From Neodontobutis hainanensis (taxonomy: Eukaryota; Chordata; Actinopteri; Gobiiformes; Odontobutidae), in NCBI GenBank assembly GCA_024349245.1, contig JALDNG010000020.1, positions 4,569,001 to 4,633,000 on the forward strand: a stretch of DNA of 64,000 nt, read 5' to 3'. Positions 1 through 13,500 of this stretch are shown here, piece after piece (the first letter of the stretch is position 1; each line of letters starts with the position of its first letter). The translations under genes were made by a program, and so were the position numbers. The notes under the pieces are model-generated. The model had not been told where the DNA came from. It searched no databases and saw only the letters and a list, made by a program, of their open reading frames with translations.

Positions 1-208
1 GAAGTCTTTAATGGTGACTTCACTGGGCCTTGTTTTGTGTGTCTCTTCACTGACCGCTCGTGCGAAGAGCAGCCGCACGCGTCCATTACTGCTTTTAAAA
101 TCAAGTCTTCCCTTTTAGAGGCATAACCCAATCATTGCTGTGCACCTCATCCACTCTTCTCTCAAATCAAAATCATCCTCAAATAACACCGGACCTACCC
201 TCTTCTCC

Positions 209-307
209 ATGCGGCTCGACAGCCAATCCTACGCGGGGGACGATGATGCTCTGCTCGGCGGCTCCAGCAGGCTTTCGGTCTCCTGCGTAAACCCTGAGAA
301 TGCAAGT
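209..307 (+). other. Candidate short coding exon, unidentified
   Basis: An ATG opens a 33-codon frame rich in Asp, Gly and Ser, including the stretch DDDALLGGSSRLS. It runs to a stop next to a weak splice donor-like GTTAAG. Local composition is more GC-rich and protein-like than the surroundings. An in-frame stop lies upstream at 116, so this would have to be a first coding exon. I recognise no family and found no convincing partner exon downstream. It could equally be chance. Confidence 0.18.
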
Positions 308-876
308 TAAGAAAATAGCTTATAACCTATGTATTTGTGTAAAAGTGAGTAATATAAGCTTGGAGACACATAAAAAGGCTGTAAACAGTTGCTTCCCTTG
401 TGTCCCAACACCAGTTTAGTCTTACATTACAACATTCTGATGGGATTAGGGATTTGATTGGCTTAAAGCTAATGGTTAATAATACGCTTAGCTAAAGAGG
501 CAATAAGGCTCTCATAATAATGAATCCCGGGGACAATTAAATGCCATTAGCTTGGAAACACACGAGGGCTGTAAACAACAAGGCAGCAGCGGCAGTGTGA
601 TGTTAATCTTACCGTAAACAGAAATAGTCCCGTCCGAGTCCTGCTAGAGTCCACAAAGAGAAAGGCAGCGGAGAACAGCGGAAAGTGGCTTCCAATAAGA
701 GCTGCTCTAAGTAACGGTTCGTGGTCGCTCGGTGATGCACGTCGTAGTATTGAGGATAAAAGGCAGCAGGCGTCCCTCCTTTTTGGCTCCTCTCGCTCTC
801 TGTCCGTGCAGCAGACGGCGACAGGCTGGGATGTGTCAGTAGCTGGGAATGAGCGATGGTGCTCGCAGCCTCCACA

Positions 877-988
877 GAAGAAGAAGAAGAAGAAGAAGAA
901 GAAGAAGCGCAGGAGGAGGAGGAGTGGTGACGCTGGAGGTTTTCGAGGGTCAAAACGCGACGGGGTCTCTCTCTCTCTCTCTCTCTCT
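877..988. repeat. Two microsatellites: (GAA)n and (CT)n
   Basis: A GAA/AAG trinucleotide run covers about 877-907 and a CT dinucleotide run about 966-988. Together they create long poly-Ser, poly-Arg or poly-Lys open frames on both strands, which are artefacts and not genes. Confidence 0.9.
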
Positions 989-1109
989 GTTTGACCCCTC
1001 CTCGTTTGAACCCCCCCCACCCCCTGCTTACTCTCCTTTATCACCAGAGATGGGTCGGTTTTATCTCCTCGAAGCGCACTCCTGTAGCCTTTGGTGCCTC
1101 TGCCTGTAG

Positions 1110-3440
1110 CTACATTACTTTAACGCAGATTACGATCGTCATCTCGGGATAACTCTGTGAGAATGGTGATAACCAACCAGCGGGAGTGGGATATGATGCA
1201 GTCAAAGTAATATTAGACTTAAAGCAATCAATTAATGTCATAAGATCAGGGGCGTAAAGAAAGGCACGGGGCTCATATGGAAATGATGGAAATAGTGGAG
1301 AATCTGAGAATATAACCTAGTCATAAATTGGTTTTCTTGATATTTAGCTTTGGATTGCAACAATAAATTATCCTGAATTATGCTAAAAATGAAACCAAGC
1401 AACATCAAAACTGAAGAAAACTGATTTTGAAAAGAAGAAAAGGTCAATTAAAGACAGGATGTCTTTATTTACTTACTTTATTTGTGGGTGAGGTAATAAT
1501 TATTCAATAAAAAAAAGTTTTGAAAGAAATTTGGTTTTGACTGAAGTTTGATGTTAGGACCAACACAATGGTCCATTCGAGTTATATGTTTCTTAAGTTA
1601 CTTTTTGTATTTAAGTTTTTTTTTTACATTGGCTATGACCAACAGGAGCCATAAAAGTGGTTGCAAGCAAAATAACTGAAAACGGGTTAAACCAGCCTAG
1701 TCCTTTTCCTAATATTGTATGTTTGGTTATAGCCTATATTAATCTCACTTGGTAAATATACCATACATTATGAATCAAAGTTAATTTGAGGGCCAATAAA
1801 AGAAATACTGAGCAGATTTGGTCCCTGGAACCTTTGACAGTTCTGCTTTAGAATAAACCCCAGCTTCATTTGACGACACTTTAATAAAGTCAACTGCGTG
1901 GTCATAAATAAGCCGGGAACATGTGTGATGACAAGACATTTACAGGCCTGTAATAGCTTCTAAAGTGTTTTATTGTGTTGTTGTAGGTTACAGCCCAAAT
2001 GTCACTAATGGTTGCCTTTGGCTTCATTTTTGTGGATTGGTCTTTGAGGGAAAGTGTGAAAACTTGTCCATTAGGCCTACAGTGACAAAGTTTAATTTTA
2101 ACTGAGGGGTGAAAGAGGAAAAAGCCCTTCACACTTTAGTGGAATATCTGCAAAGTGAGAGTCCTGTGTTGTAAATTACACTTCAGTAACATAATAATTA
2201 TTCCAAATGCTTCCCTTGTCCCTGTCCCACTGTGAAGGGGCTGCACTTCAATCAGCAGCGGCTTGGCGGGGAACAACAGGTCGGGGCAGGCAGCTCCGTG
2301 GGCGGCAGGCAGTGTGTGGCTGGGTCCCGCCTGTGAGGGTCCGCTCCGCGCTTCCAGTCTGCGCTCTTTCAACTCCGCAGGGGGCTGCTCTCCTCCCGGG
2401 CTGATCACAGTCCGCTGCGCCACTAACACAGGCTTGAAACGGCTCCAATGGGCTGGAAAAGGCCCTCCAAGCCTTGTTTTCACTTTGTTAACAGGTTGAA
2501 TGAAAGGGATTAACATTTAAAACGCGAGTCATCTGAATGAATTCATGTTTACAGAGGTTTCCCCTTTTTCTTCTGGGCAACCATTCACTAAAGGTACGCC
2601 ACTCTTTGAGCTACATTTTGCAGCTGCTGCTAACATGTGTCATAAATCTTTTTTCTGTAATCGGCTACTTAAATTACGTATGTTAGAGATAATCTAAACG
2701 CGTAGATTAGAGCCATCACAAATACGCAGAGACGTGTTGGTTTTTATTTTTTTAATCACATCTTGTGTTTAGAGAAGGAAACACCACAGCTCCAGGGCCA
2801 TGTTAATGAGGATACGTTATAAGACCCATATGTTGGTAAGATGGTGCTAAACTGCATCTGATCAAGGATAAGACGCCCACACGTGATCAAATCAGTGGGA
2901 AAAGTTATAGTCCTGTGTTGTTACAAATTCACTTCAGTTTGTTTGCCATTTGCAGTAAAACATAGGCCTATTGTGAGGATCATCACATACAAAAATTAAA
3001 GTAATTTTGAAAGTGCACATTTGAGGTAAGTTTTTATACTTATCACAGCTCACAATGGCACTTCCTGCTGGAATATTTTTGTTAGAGCAACCAGGATATT
3101 TTGCTTTAACACTAAATAAAAGCCATATTTGGCCCAAAGTGGTCCTTATTATTCACAATATTCACAACTGACTTCCACTAAGTGCTGTATTGTTAAAATT
3201 ACAAAATGGAATGGTTATTTTTCCAACACTTAACACTGAGATAGAATAAACTTTCACAACAAAACACACGGCAAAAACAAAATACAATGAGACAGAGAAA
3301 TGAACATGATGAAAACTATGCTTGCAGTATTATAACCTTAAATTTAAAAGTCATTTTTCAATCATTTTTACTCAATAAGTAGTAAAAAGTTGTCAGAAAA
3401 ATATTAGAGTAGATGTACTTGTGTAGTAGGATTTTTCTAC
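1110..3440. other. Non-coding stretch, nothing recognised
   Basis: AT-rich sequence without a convincing exon. A GC-richer patch at about 2210-2480 gives open frames on both strands, but no domain or paired splice sites. Confidence 0.5.
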
Positions 3441-3454
3441 CTTCTGTTACAGCG

Positions 3455-3530
3455 AATGGAGGAATCAGAGGAACTACTACATGCTTTAGAAGAAGAACAT
3501 GAGAGGATATGGACATTGGAAGACCAGTAG
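3455..3530 (+). other. Candidate terminal exon, acidic helix
   Basis: A polypyrimidine tract ending in CTTCTGTTACAG is followed directly by a 24-codon frame that is strongly acidic (MEESEELLHALEEEHERI, then a short tail) and ends in TAG. The composition suggests an amphipathic helix. A good acceptor followed by a biased frame is suggestive, but no upstream exon was found and the family is unknown. Confidence 0.15.
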
Positions 3531-3540
3531 GTACTACAGT

Positions 3541-6500
3541 AAGTCTCTATTATAATTATTAATAGTGTATGTGGTTGTATATTTGTAGAAAACTGTTGAA
3601 GTGTATCTAAGCAGAATCAACAGGTGGCCCGTATTTAATGCCTGTAAACACATCACTGTAGGCGTGTGTCCACTGTTCACTTCTATCTTGAAGCTGTGTT
3701 GCTGTAAGAGCCTGCTCCTTCCTTCTCCACAGCACTGAACATCACTCAGCCAGGTTCACTGTCAGACCATTCTGCATGTCAAGGCTGGTGCAGTTATTTG
3801 TCACTCCCTGTCAAGGCTGGAGTGCACCTTCCTCTGCACCCGCCAAGGCCTTGTCGAGATGTGTGTGTGCGCGCTCTCTGCTCGGGCCACTGTGCCTATG
3901 GCTTTGTGTGCATGGTCACTTTTATGCTTGTGTGCTGCGGGTCAGTGTCAAGGTGCTCCTCTTCTAAGTTGGGCCTCACTGCAGGCGATGCCCAGGGCTA
4001 GAAAACAGGAAACAACGAGCAGAGAGGGAAACTGTGTTTACTTCAGAGTGGAAAGTCTGTCCGCTAGCCTACTTATGCTAAATTGCAGACAGGGATTGCC
4101 ACTGTAATTCTTCTAAGTTGTGCCTGCCCAGTTTGTAGTTGTAGTGATATCAGGTTACTTTGCTGAACAGTTGTGGGTGCAAAGAGAGATCAGACGTGTG
4201 TGGAAAACAAGTCAGGTGTTTCTGCTAAACACAATTGCTTTGTCCACCTTGCTCCAAAGTTTAATTTATTTAAGCTTGGAAGTCTAAAGTCCAACCCAGA
4301 AGTAACCCAGAAAGCCAATTTACTGCAGTTTACAATACAAGGTTCTGTGTTCACTGTTTACTTCTTCTCACATATTATGTAGTTCACGGTCTTAGTTTTG
4401 TTAGTCCTTCAAAGTCTTGGTCTTTCAGGGACTGCCCTCTTGGTTATGACTTTGATATTGCATACACTAAAAAGGACATTTCTCAAGAGAATAGACAAAC
4501 ACCAGACCAAATATTTAGAGAAAGGGTCAAAAGGTTGGCAAATTAACTTAAAACAACTCTATGCAATTTTTCAGGTGGAAATTTCCGGGTTTTTAAAGAA
4601 CTTCAATGTCAGTGCTGTAAACGGAAACTGTCTAACAGTATATGTTTGGATTTGGGGACAGTTATGTTGAAGTCAAGTATTTGTTGAGCCACTTCAAAGA
4701 GGTGTTATTCCTGTTTCATTAGTAATGCTAATAGTTCAAAAAGTCAGGAGTTCATCCATGTTCTCATTATCAAATTGGTTCTAAAAAAAAAAAGAGCTTT
4801 TTAAGCACACTTGAGAGCAATGGAGGGCCACCCAGCCTTGTTGACTTCAGTGACTCTGCCATTAAGAAAATATGGCGGCCGTGACCTCCATGAAACCCCA
4901 CGCAAACACCTTAAACATGTGAGAACCGTGACCCACTGCCACCTGCGACATGGAGGAAGCAGAAAGATGGAGGAAAGTCAGGAGAAAGAGGAGGGGTGTA
5001 GAGTGCATTTTTATGAGCCAGCACCTCTCCTGTTACTGGGTCATCTGGTCACGTCGACATAAATTTCACCCCCTCTTGCCATTTTTCTTCCTTTTTTCTG
5101 GCACCAAGCAAATCCACCCACCGGTTCCAAATCCATCGACGTGCTTTAGAAGCTTGTTTGCAAACTTTTTCTCAAGGTCCCAGTTGAGCCCAGTGGATCA
5201 GGACCCAGAGATGGATTGCTGCAGTTTTTTGGCGTCAGTTCCATGATTTTAAAATGCAGATATTTCTGATGGAAAATCTGGTTTATAGTGCTTATCACAA
5301 TTACAGAGCAAACCCGGTTCAAGCCCCAGTCCTCGACTATTTGTCACTGTCCTTCTCTCTTTCTTTTGTCTCTCCATATTATCGCCATAAAATAAAAGCT
5401 TAAAATATTCAATAGCACTAACAAAGAAAAAAAAATCTACAAATTAGTAATGTCCTACTACTTTTTCCAGAACCGAAATATTAAATTCAAATTAGGTACA
5501 TGCGGATACTGAGTACAAATATTAATACTTAAAGTGTATGATCTCAGAGCCAGAATAAATGCAGAGATGATTTTCTTGACTTGACTTAAATCATATTTAT
5601 TTACAGCAAAATCTTTCAAGACAGTCCTTATAGAAAGTAAGGGTACCAGAAACTTAAACCCCATGTACAAGAGAACCCAATACCAGCAAATACTGAATAC
5701 TGGTCCTGGTATCTAGCAATACTAAACCTGTCCCGTACATAAAAATATACTATAGAAGACCAAAAAAGCCCTAATAAAGGTAGTTATGGTGAAGTTGGGT
5801 CATAAGAGAGGCCAAGTTTAGAAAACATAGCAGTAGCCCTCCATCCCCAAAACCGAGCGCATCCCTCTTGTCGTTATCGTAGCAAACTCCATCTCGTTTT
5901 GTTTATGGTAAGCCAACACTACCTTTTTCCCCTTCTGTTATTTTCTACTCCTTTCTGCCCCCCTCCTCCTCCCCCTTTATAGATGGAGATTAACTGGAGA
6001 GTGCAGCGCCATCCGTCCTCGTGACTGTTTGTTGTTAAGGAGATGGATGGAGGCTCCCTCTGCCAGCTCTACGCAGCCGCAATTACACCAGTGGCCATGA
6101 TGGATGGAGGGAGGGAGAAGGGGGTGGGTTGGAGATGGAGAGAGGGAGATACAGAGAAGGGCATCTATCACAGCCCTTAATCTACCTGTCACTGCACCGG
6201 CTACGACCGAGGATGGGTTGTGGTGGGGAGGTGGTCTTCAGGGGGAAAAGTCGAAGAATTATTTTGGCTCTTAGCTCTGAATTTGCTCTTTTTGTTTTGT
6301 TTTGTTTTGGAGAATTAGGCCTTCAAGCAATGGGCTCATTAAAAGTCCTCATTGTGCCAATTGATTCCCCAGAGCTTATTGGATTCTCCATCTGTCTCTG
6401 TTTGTGTGCAAAGTGTAAAATACTGAGTGGACAGTAGAAACATGTCCCTTATGTACACTGAGGTCTAAAAAATTCACAAAACTTTTTAGATTTCCTGAGT

Positions 6501-7580
6501 TTTATCAAAGAATTGCTATTGTACATTAAGGGACATACTTCCTCTGCATCATATGCACATGTCAAACTCAAGGGCACTGCAATTAGTTATGTGACCATAA
6601 ATACATTGAGCTGTATCCAAGCAACATTCACGATGTTGAATGAATGAATGAATGTATTCAAGCAACATCAGTGAGCACATACAGCAAGATGCAGTAGTGG
6701 TTTCTGTATGGAGATGCATCGTATTTGCATAAACAAATAAATTATGACAAAGACATGTTTGCACAAACAGGCTCCCACAATAAGATGTTTATCACTGCGT
6801 CTTGTGTTATTACCTCTGCGCCCCATCGCAAACCTTAAGCTTTTGGCAGTGACCTAAGCTTTTGCAAATCTGCATACATTACACCTGATGTCTCTCCATT
6901 TTCAACAACGCTACAGAAATATTATGAAAAGTAATCTCAGGTCTTGCAGCCTGTCCCCCTCCTGTACCTCCTCATCTGTCCACAGCAGTGAGAGATGGGA
7001 TGGTGGGATTAATACTCTTCCGCCCATCCAGCCCTGGGAATGATAGATGGACAGATGCAGGAAGGGAGCGGTGGAGGAGGAGAGAGGCCAAGAGATTAAA
7101 GGAGAGAAGTCTGAGGTTCATAAATCCGGGGCGGAAGACCTGGTCGCCATCACACACTAATAAGATCTGCAAGAAATCCATGATGAGGGAGAGGAGGAGA
7201 GAGATGGGAGTAGTGTAATAGCATTAGATGTAATCTAATCATGGCAATAAGATGTGAATGGATGAGTGTGATCATGGTGATTATGCAGAAGAGGGATGGA
7301 ACTGTGTTGATGAAGCTTTGAGGCGTGAGGACAGGCCTCGTTATTGGACAACAGATCGGCGGAGTTAGTCCACAGTGGGGAGCAGTTCTCTGGCCTCACA
7401 AACTGTTGTTTGGGCATTAACAACAAATATAAAAGAAGAAGCAAACATGTTGAGGGTTGAACAGTAGCTTATAATTATGTATCATGTACAATTACTCACA
7501 GAAACAAAGATCATGATCAAAATTCATCCAACCAAAGATAGGGAAAAGTTATTCTTAAAATGAACAAAATGTGACCAACT
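3541..7580. other. Non-coding stretch, nothing recognised
   Basis: Several open frames of 70-100 codons occur here, but none shows domain-like composition or usable splice boundaries. Purine-rich patches lie near 6100-6250 and 7060-7210. Confidence 0.5.
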
Positions 7581-7873
7581 CCGGTCTTTCTGTGAGGTGT
7601 CTATGTCCTCTCCGTGTTATCGTGGGTTCTCTCCGGGTACTCTGGCTTCCTCCCACCGTCCAAAGACATGCATGTAAAGGTCAAATGGGAACTCTAAAGT
7701 GTCCCTAGTGAATAAATGTGAGAGTGAATGGTTGTCATTGTCTGTCTCTAAATGTCTGCCCTGCAACCAACTGGCCACTGTCCAGGGTGTACCCCGCCTA
7801 AGGCCTAAAGTTGCTGGGATAGGCTCCAATCACCCGCAACCCCTAAGCAGGACAAAATTTATGAATGAATGAA
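7581..7873 (+). repeat. Dispersed fish repeat, copy A
   Basis: Contains the hallmark strings of a very common fish interspersed repeat: GTGGGTTCTCTCCGGGTACT, CTTCCTCCCACCGTCCAAA, a GTGTACCCCGCCT block, and a GAATGAATGAA tail. The same 3' half reappears inverted at 7976-8127, inverted again at 18464-18572, and part of the 5' half at 43593-43758. I cannot assign a family name without a library search. It looks like a short element or the 3' end of a retroelement. Confidence 0.8.
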
Positions 7874-7975
7874 CAAAATCTATTAGTTGAATGTTTAAAC
7901 AAGAGTGACGGCCATAACATTCACAAAAGAGACTCTAGATGACTGGCCAGTATTTTTACTAAAAATTCTTCTTTT

Positions 7976-8127
7976 TCATTCATTCATTCATTTTCTACCG
8001 CTTTGTCCCGTTAGGGGTCGCGGGTGGCTGGAGCCTATCCCAGCAGCTTTGGGCCTGAGGCGGGGTACACCCTGGACAGTGGCCAGTTAGTCGCAGGGCT
8101 GACATTTAGAGACAGACAGTGACAGAC
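7976..8127 (-). repeat. Dispersed fish repeat, copy B (inverted to A)
   Basis: Starts with CATTCATTCATTCATT and continues through the GGGGTACACCCTGGACAGTG block, which is the reverse complement of the 3' half of the copy at 7581-7873. The tails of the two copies face each other with a spacer of about 100 bases. Confidence 0.8.
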
Positions 8128-10556
8128 AAAACAGACTCTGTGACAGACTCTTCTTGTTTTTATAAACACTCATCTCATGTCAACTCATTCCTGTTAAAAC
8201 ACAACCCACTGGCTGCTGTGGCAAAGTTGCTATAGTAAATAAGTGCCTCATCCTCATCCAGGAGTTGCCACAGAAAAGTAGTTCGGCAATGTTTTTACAC
8301 CGGATGCCTTGTTGACTGTGGTTAGGTAAAAGGAGTATGTGCTAAACTCTACTTTGGCTTCTCTCAGGCAGATGTAAACTCAAAAGCACAACTGTAGCTT
8401 CTTGATGAGCGAGCAGAAGGAAACACACAAAGCACCAGACTTAATGAACACCAGAAGGAAAATGTGTCAATTTAATCTTCATCTTTCAATCACCAAATCA
8501 GTATAACGTATGTGCAGTAGTCGTCTTGATGTTAGGAATTCACCGTAAGTGCAGTTGAGCATTCGTGACCTGACTCGGATCAGATAGTGTGTGCGTTCAG
8601 CCCCCACCTCCTCCTCACTCCCTCAATCCACCGGGCCACATTTTTCATGGCCCAGCTGTCGGAGGGCCTTGATTGGTTGGCTCAGCAGACAGATTGCCGA
8701 TAGGCCCTGATTAATAGTTGAGGTCCAAGAACTTCCTCATTGATCAACAGGACAGGCTGCAGCAGAAGGGGGAGGAACGTGGAGAGAGAAAAAGCATGCC
8801 CTGTCGCTCTGCAAGTGCTGCTGATAACCCTGATAGTGGCCGGTGGAGTGTGTAGGAGAGCAAACGTGTGTCTGCTTAAGGGTGGGCTTATATACAAAAG
8901 CAAAGAAATGAGGAGATGTTAGAAAGACAATGAAAAGGAGCCTACTAAAGCACTCTACAACAGTTTGGCAGGACTGTGAGAAATATGGTCAACAAATTAG
9001 ACACAAGAGAAATTTCTCAAAAGTAGTAAAGAGTTGTTATTTAATGTCAGCTCTGTTTTGTCTAATGCATTCTACAATAGATCACTTCACATAAAATAAT
9101 TTTGATAAACTGAGATCCATGACGCCATAAATCTAATATGATTGAAAACCTATGTGGTGCTCCCAAACCCCCAGTAAAAAGCAACATATTCTGTTGGATA
9201 ATCTAGCGTTATTATGGGTTGTATGTTACAGAAACTATTTAAGTCTTATTTATTAGTGTCATAACTCCACAACTAGCTAGTCTTCTGAGAATGTATTAAA
9301 GAATGGTGTTGGTAGAGTGGTTTTCACAATAAAATGTTTTATTGTTTTTCCTATCGCCTTATAAACACATTAGCAGTAATGCATTAATGTTATCTGAATC
9401 TGTTTCTGACAAACATTTGGATAAATTTACAATTGAAGTCAGTGTTTTCCTGTATTTTGTCATTTCAATTCATTTTCAAAGCTACATATTGTGTTGCTAA
9501 CTTTATAGCTTTGATTTTATTTTGTGTGGCATGTGATAAAATGTGAATTGAAATTGGTCTAACACTGAAGACCATAGGGAAACCCAAACAGAACAAATGT
9601 ATATCTTGCCAAAAGCAAATATAAAAGGCTTCATGCCTGTGTACACGGACAACACGTCCTGCTACATTTGCAAAGTGTTTGTGTTACAGTATCTCAGTAT
9701 GTATGTGTGTGTGTGTGTGTGTGTGTGTCCCAGGACTGTTTTGTGTATGCCCCCTCCTGCTGCTCTGTCCAGCCTCCAGTTGATTGATGATCTCCACTCC
9801 CACAGGGTCAGCAGGGTCACGACCTCCCACTTTTGACCCCCCTACTGGGAGGGTCCCACACACACACACACAACCACATACACAGGGACCAGCCCATTCG
9901 GAAACAGATGGCCTCGGGACAACTGGCGTTTCCTCACCTTTCTCACTTCAACTCCTCGTGTCACATTATCAATACAACCACATACAGTATCCAGAGATGC
10001 ACTTTGACATTAGAGATCACACTGACACGTTATTAAAGATATTTAAATTCATTCAATTGAAGGCATCTCCGTAAAAAAACACTACACTAACATGTAGCAG
10101 GATACAAAATATTGTTAACAAGTCCGAGCAGTGGCATGCATAAAACCCAGCTTTACAAACAGGAGCAATGAGACAATACCGCACTCCAGTGGTAAGACAG
10201 GGCAATGGTAAACAAAACCAACAAACTACAGACATTAAACTTTATAGACACCCCACATAAAAACTAATGAGTCATACACAGTAGTCGACAAATCTCCTTT
10301 TTATGCCACTTGTAAAGAGGGAGAGTTTTAAAATACCCCAGGTACATCACTAAACTACAGTCAGTGCATCAAAGTGAATGAAAAAACAAGCCTTCTGTTA
10401 TTCTCATATTCTTTTGAATGAAGAATCTTGTGATAAACATGGCGTCTTATTAGAAATTGAAAACCAGATGAAGAAAGCAACAATGTGAGGCTGACCAGCT
10501 TCTTATCTGCTTCATATCAAGAAACTAGGGATCTGTGATAAGGACTAAGGAGGTTA
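8128..10556. other. Intergenic DNA with (GT)n and (CA)n runs
   Basis: Holds a (GT)n run at 9704-9728 and a short (CA)n run near 9858-9873. Otherwise AT-rich. The part just below 10557 must include the 3' UTR of prss16, but I did not find an unambiguous poly(A) signal. Confidence 0.6.
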
Positions 10557-13500
10557 TCATCTGATCGTCGTATTCTGCCAGGCCGCCATCTTCAGCCAGC
10601 TGGCCACATGCCTCTTGATCTCCTGACAGATGGAAACATAGGACAAACAGAAAGAGCACTTTTTCATATTAAGTACAGTAATACAACTTGAAATCAGATG
10701 TTATTGCAAATGGACAATAAGTCAATATTATCTTCCTTTACATAGGCACAAATGTAGATGTTTTCCTTATTTCTGATTATGTACATATCCCTATAATAAT
10801 AATAATAATAATGTATTGATGTGCAATGTGCTTATCTTGCCTTTGTCTGAATATTAAGGCTTAAAATTAAAAAAAGAAAGGTGGGGACAGGTTTTGAGTT
10901 TTCCCTTTTCCATGATGCATAAAACAGGAAGGGTTTTAGGGTATGCCTCAGTAATCTACCTGGAAGAGCACAAAACCTGTAATTAAAAGGACCTATATTC
11001 ATCCCCTGGCTACACTAGCCCCACTAGGATTTTTTAGAAGTCTTTGTCAAATGTTTCTCATATAAATATTCTGAAAGGAGAATGTCCTTTTCATAACTCA
11101 AAGCGTGAAATTTCCAAAGTTTTCACTGCCATGTGAGGGTGGACATACTGCACCTGTCTGGCTTTTCTGAGTGAGCTGCGATCCGTGGCTCTTGGGTTCA
11201 ACATATCAGCACAGTGAGCGGTGTCCTTAATAAAGACAGTGTGAGCCTTTTCTCTGTCCTTCGTGCTGTCCTGCACCACAGACAGCGAGTGCCATGGGTC
11301 AACCCCACCTGTTGGAACAATTATAATATTGTTACCATTATCACAAAATAAACAGTCTTATAATAGTCTTTCGCCAGCCCCACCGTTCACATAGAGCACT
11401 CTGTGCGTCTGTGGCCTGTCTGCTCCATAGTATGTGTTTGTAAAATTGATGTGTCCAGGCAGGGAATGCTGGGAAATGCCAAACAGCACGGGACAGAGCC
11501 TAGTGTAAGCCTCCAAGGTGAGCAACCCAGAGAACGGACAACGAGCAACTTCACAAGTCTGGTCTGTACAAAGAAAATGATTCAGGCTTAAAAGAATGGA
11601 TGGAAACTTCTAGTTCTAGTCTATAAAAAAACAAACATTTGGAATATTTCTGTCAGTGGTATACAAACCGACTATGAATCATAAATTCTGGCTTACATAT
11701 TGAAGGAAAAACTCTATAACATAAATCATTAATAGCTACTAGGTGCATATGTATTGTACAGAAGCCAAACTCAGTGCAGGTCTGGTAGATCCACTGCCTC
11801 TCTCTGTGGGCTGAGCTCACAGATGTGTCCATCAGATCTTTTACTGTCTTCTCATAGGAAACATCCAGACAAGACTCCTCACTGCTGGAGCGGTAAACCT
11901 GCAAAAAACAGGCATGAACAGAAATCACACACAGGATTATAGCGACATCTGGTGGCAACACATAGGAAGGAAAAATATCACTAAAGGGAGAGCTTTAATA
12001 TTGGGAAGACTTGTCATAGTATTGTAAGAGAGCAACTTTTTGTACATACTAAAAGTAAAACAAAGCTATTATAGTTTTATTATTGTGATGTAGATTATAT
12101 TTGTCTATATTTACAAAATGGTGTGTTTTGGTTGAAATCATTAATTACAGTGTTGGTGTATGTGGTATATTCTGAGCTACTGAACAAAGCATGTAAAAGC
12201 ACATCATTCTTTGTTATGGGCCTATTCTTAACTAACTAAGACACAAACCTACACATGAGCAGTCACAAATAAATATAATAATATAAAATTTATTATAATA
12301 AAACTAACCCTTTTTAAATAACACATACCTGAGCAAGCTTAACAAGCTGGTTGTAGGCGTTATTGCCCTCAGTCGTATTGGTCATAAGCACACAGATTTC
12401 TTTGATAGACATAAGCACCCCTTCTTCATTGTACTGCACTGTTCCCATAAAAATGTCAGCCAAACTTTGGCTTAGCTCAATCTGAGGAGGTGAGAAAGAA
12501 TTTCACAAGAATAAAAAGCATATTGATGCATGTTTCTTTTTATGACTATTTTATTGAAGTGCTCCCACCTTATCGTCAATATTTTTGGGAACTTGACAGC
12601 AGCCAAAGTCCCTTGCCACACGACTGTTGTCACCAGCCATCAACTCTACCTCCAAAGCTGCAAAGGCTTTTAGCACCTCATTCAGACACTGCATTGAGAG
12701 GTTAGGGTAAATTTACTGCAATGCATCACAAGCTTGTTATTTGACACAAAAAAGAGCTGGAATTTGTACCTTAACCGAGCCACCAACATCTTCATTCATC
12801 AAACCCATGGCAACGATCTAATCCAAAAGACATTAACAGATCTGTGACAGATTGAGTGCATATATATATAAATGTTTTACACTGTGCCATTTTTACTTTG
12901 CTGTAGTCAGAGAAGTCCAGTTGGGCCCTGACAGGAGCTGAAGACGCGACAGCACCATACACCAGATGGGGAAACTGCAAATGAACCAGAATACTCTTTG
13001 ATTATGAAGTCTTTGATTGTGTTTCTACATTTAAAAGCTGTAATAGAGTTTCCTTCTCCACACCTTTCCTCTAAACCAGGCAGAAAGAGCTCCTGAATAT
13101 GAGCCTCCAAAGCTGATCCAGGTGTTTTTGTTGCTCAGGTTAAAGCTTTGGCTGATGTACTGATGGAAAAGAGCCAGATCTAAGAGGCTGAGAGAGAAGA
13201 GCATTGATCATCAGTTCACAGACACACAAGCACAAACTTACTTGATATTTATTTGAGAGCTGGATATATGAGGTTTAAACTCCTGCAATGAGTGATTGGT
13301 AAAGAAAACAAGAAAGACAAGTTGAAACCGCAAATAGCGCCATCTTGTGAACGTATTGTGTAAGTTATTACAAAATCAACAACGGGGTTAGTAGGTCCTA
13401 GTCAATGGCACACAACAATATTTTCTTTTGGCCGTACAGAGCTGTAAGTGAGGGCCTTAAAAAATAAACTGTGTGTCTCAACCATAAAATGGACATTTTA

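Noticed and set aside
1..89. Minus-strand ATG frame running off the left edge
   Set aside because: About 29 codons, no recognisable domain and no splice evidence; too short to call.
547..1109. Long open frames with poly-Ser, poly-Arg or poly-Phe on both strands
   Set aside because: Entirely produced by the (GAA)n and (CT)n microsatellites.
2136..2516. 126-codon minus-strand frame in a GC-rich patch
   Set aside because: Competing frames on both strands, no domain and no splice boundaries.
9704..9873. Possible CRISPR-like or satellite array
   Set aside because: Simple (GT)n and (CA)n dinucleotide runs only; no spaced repeats.
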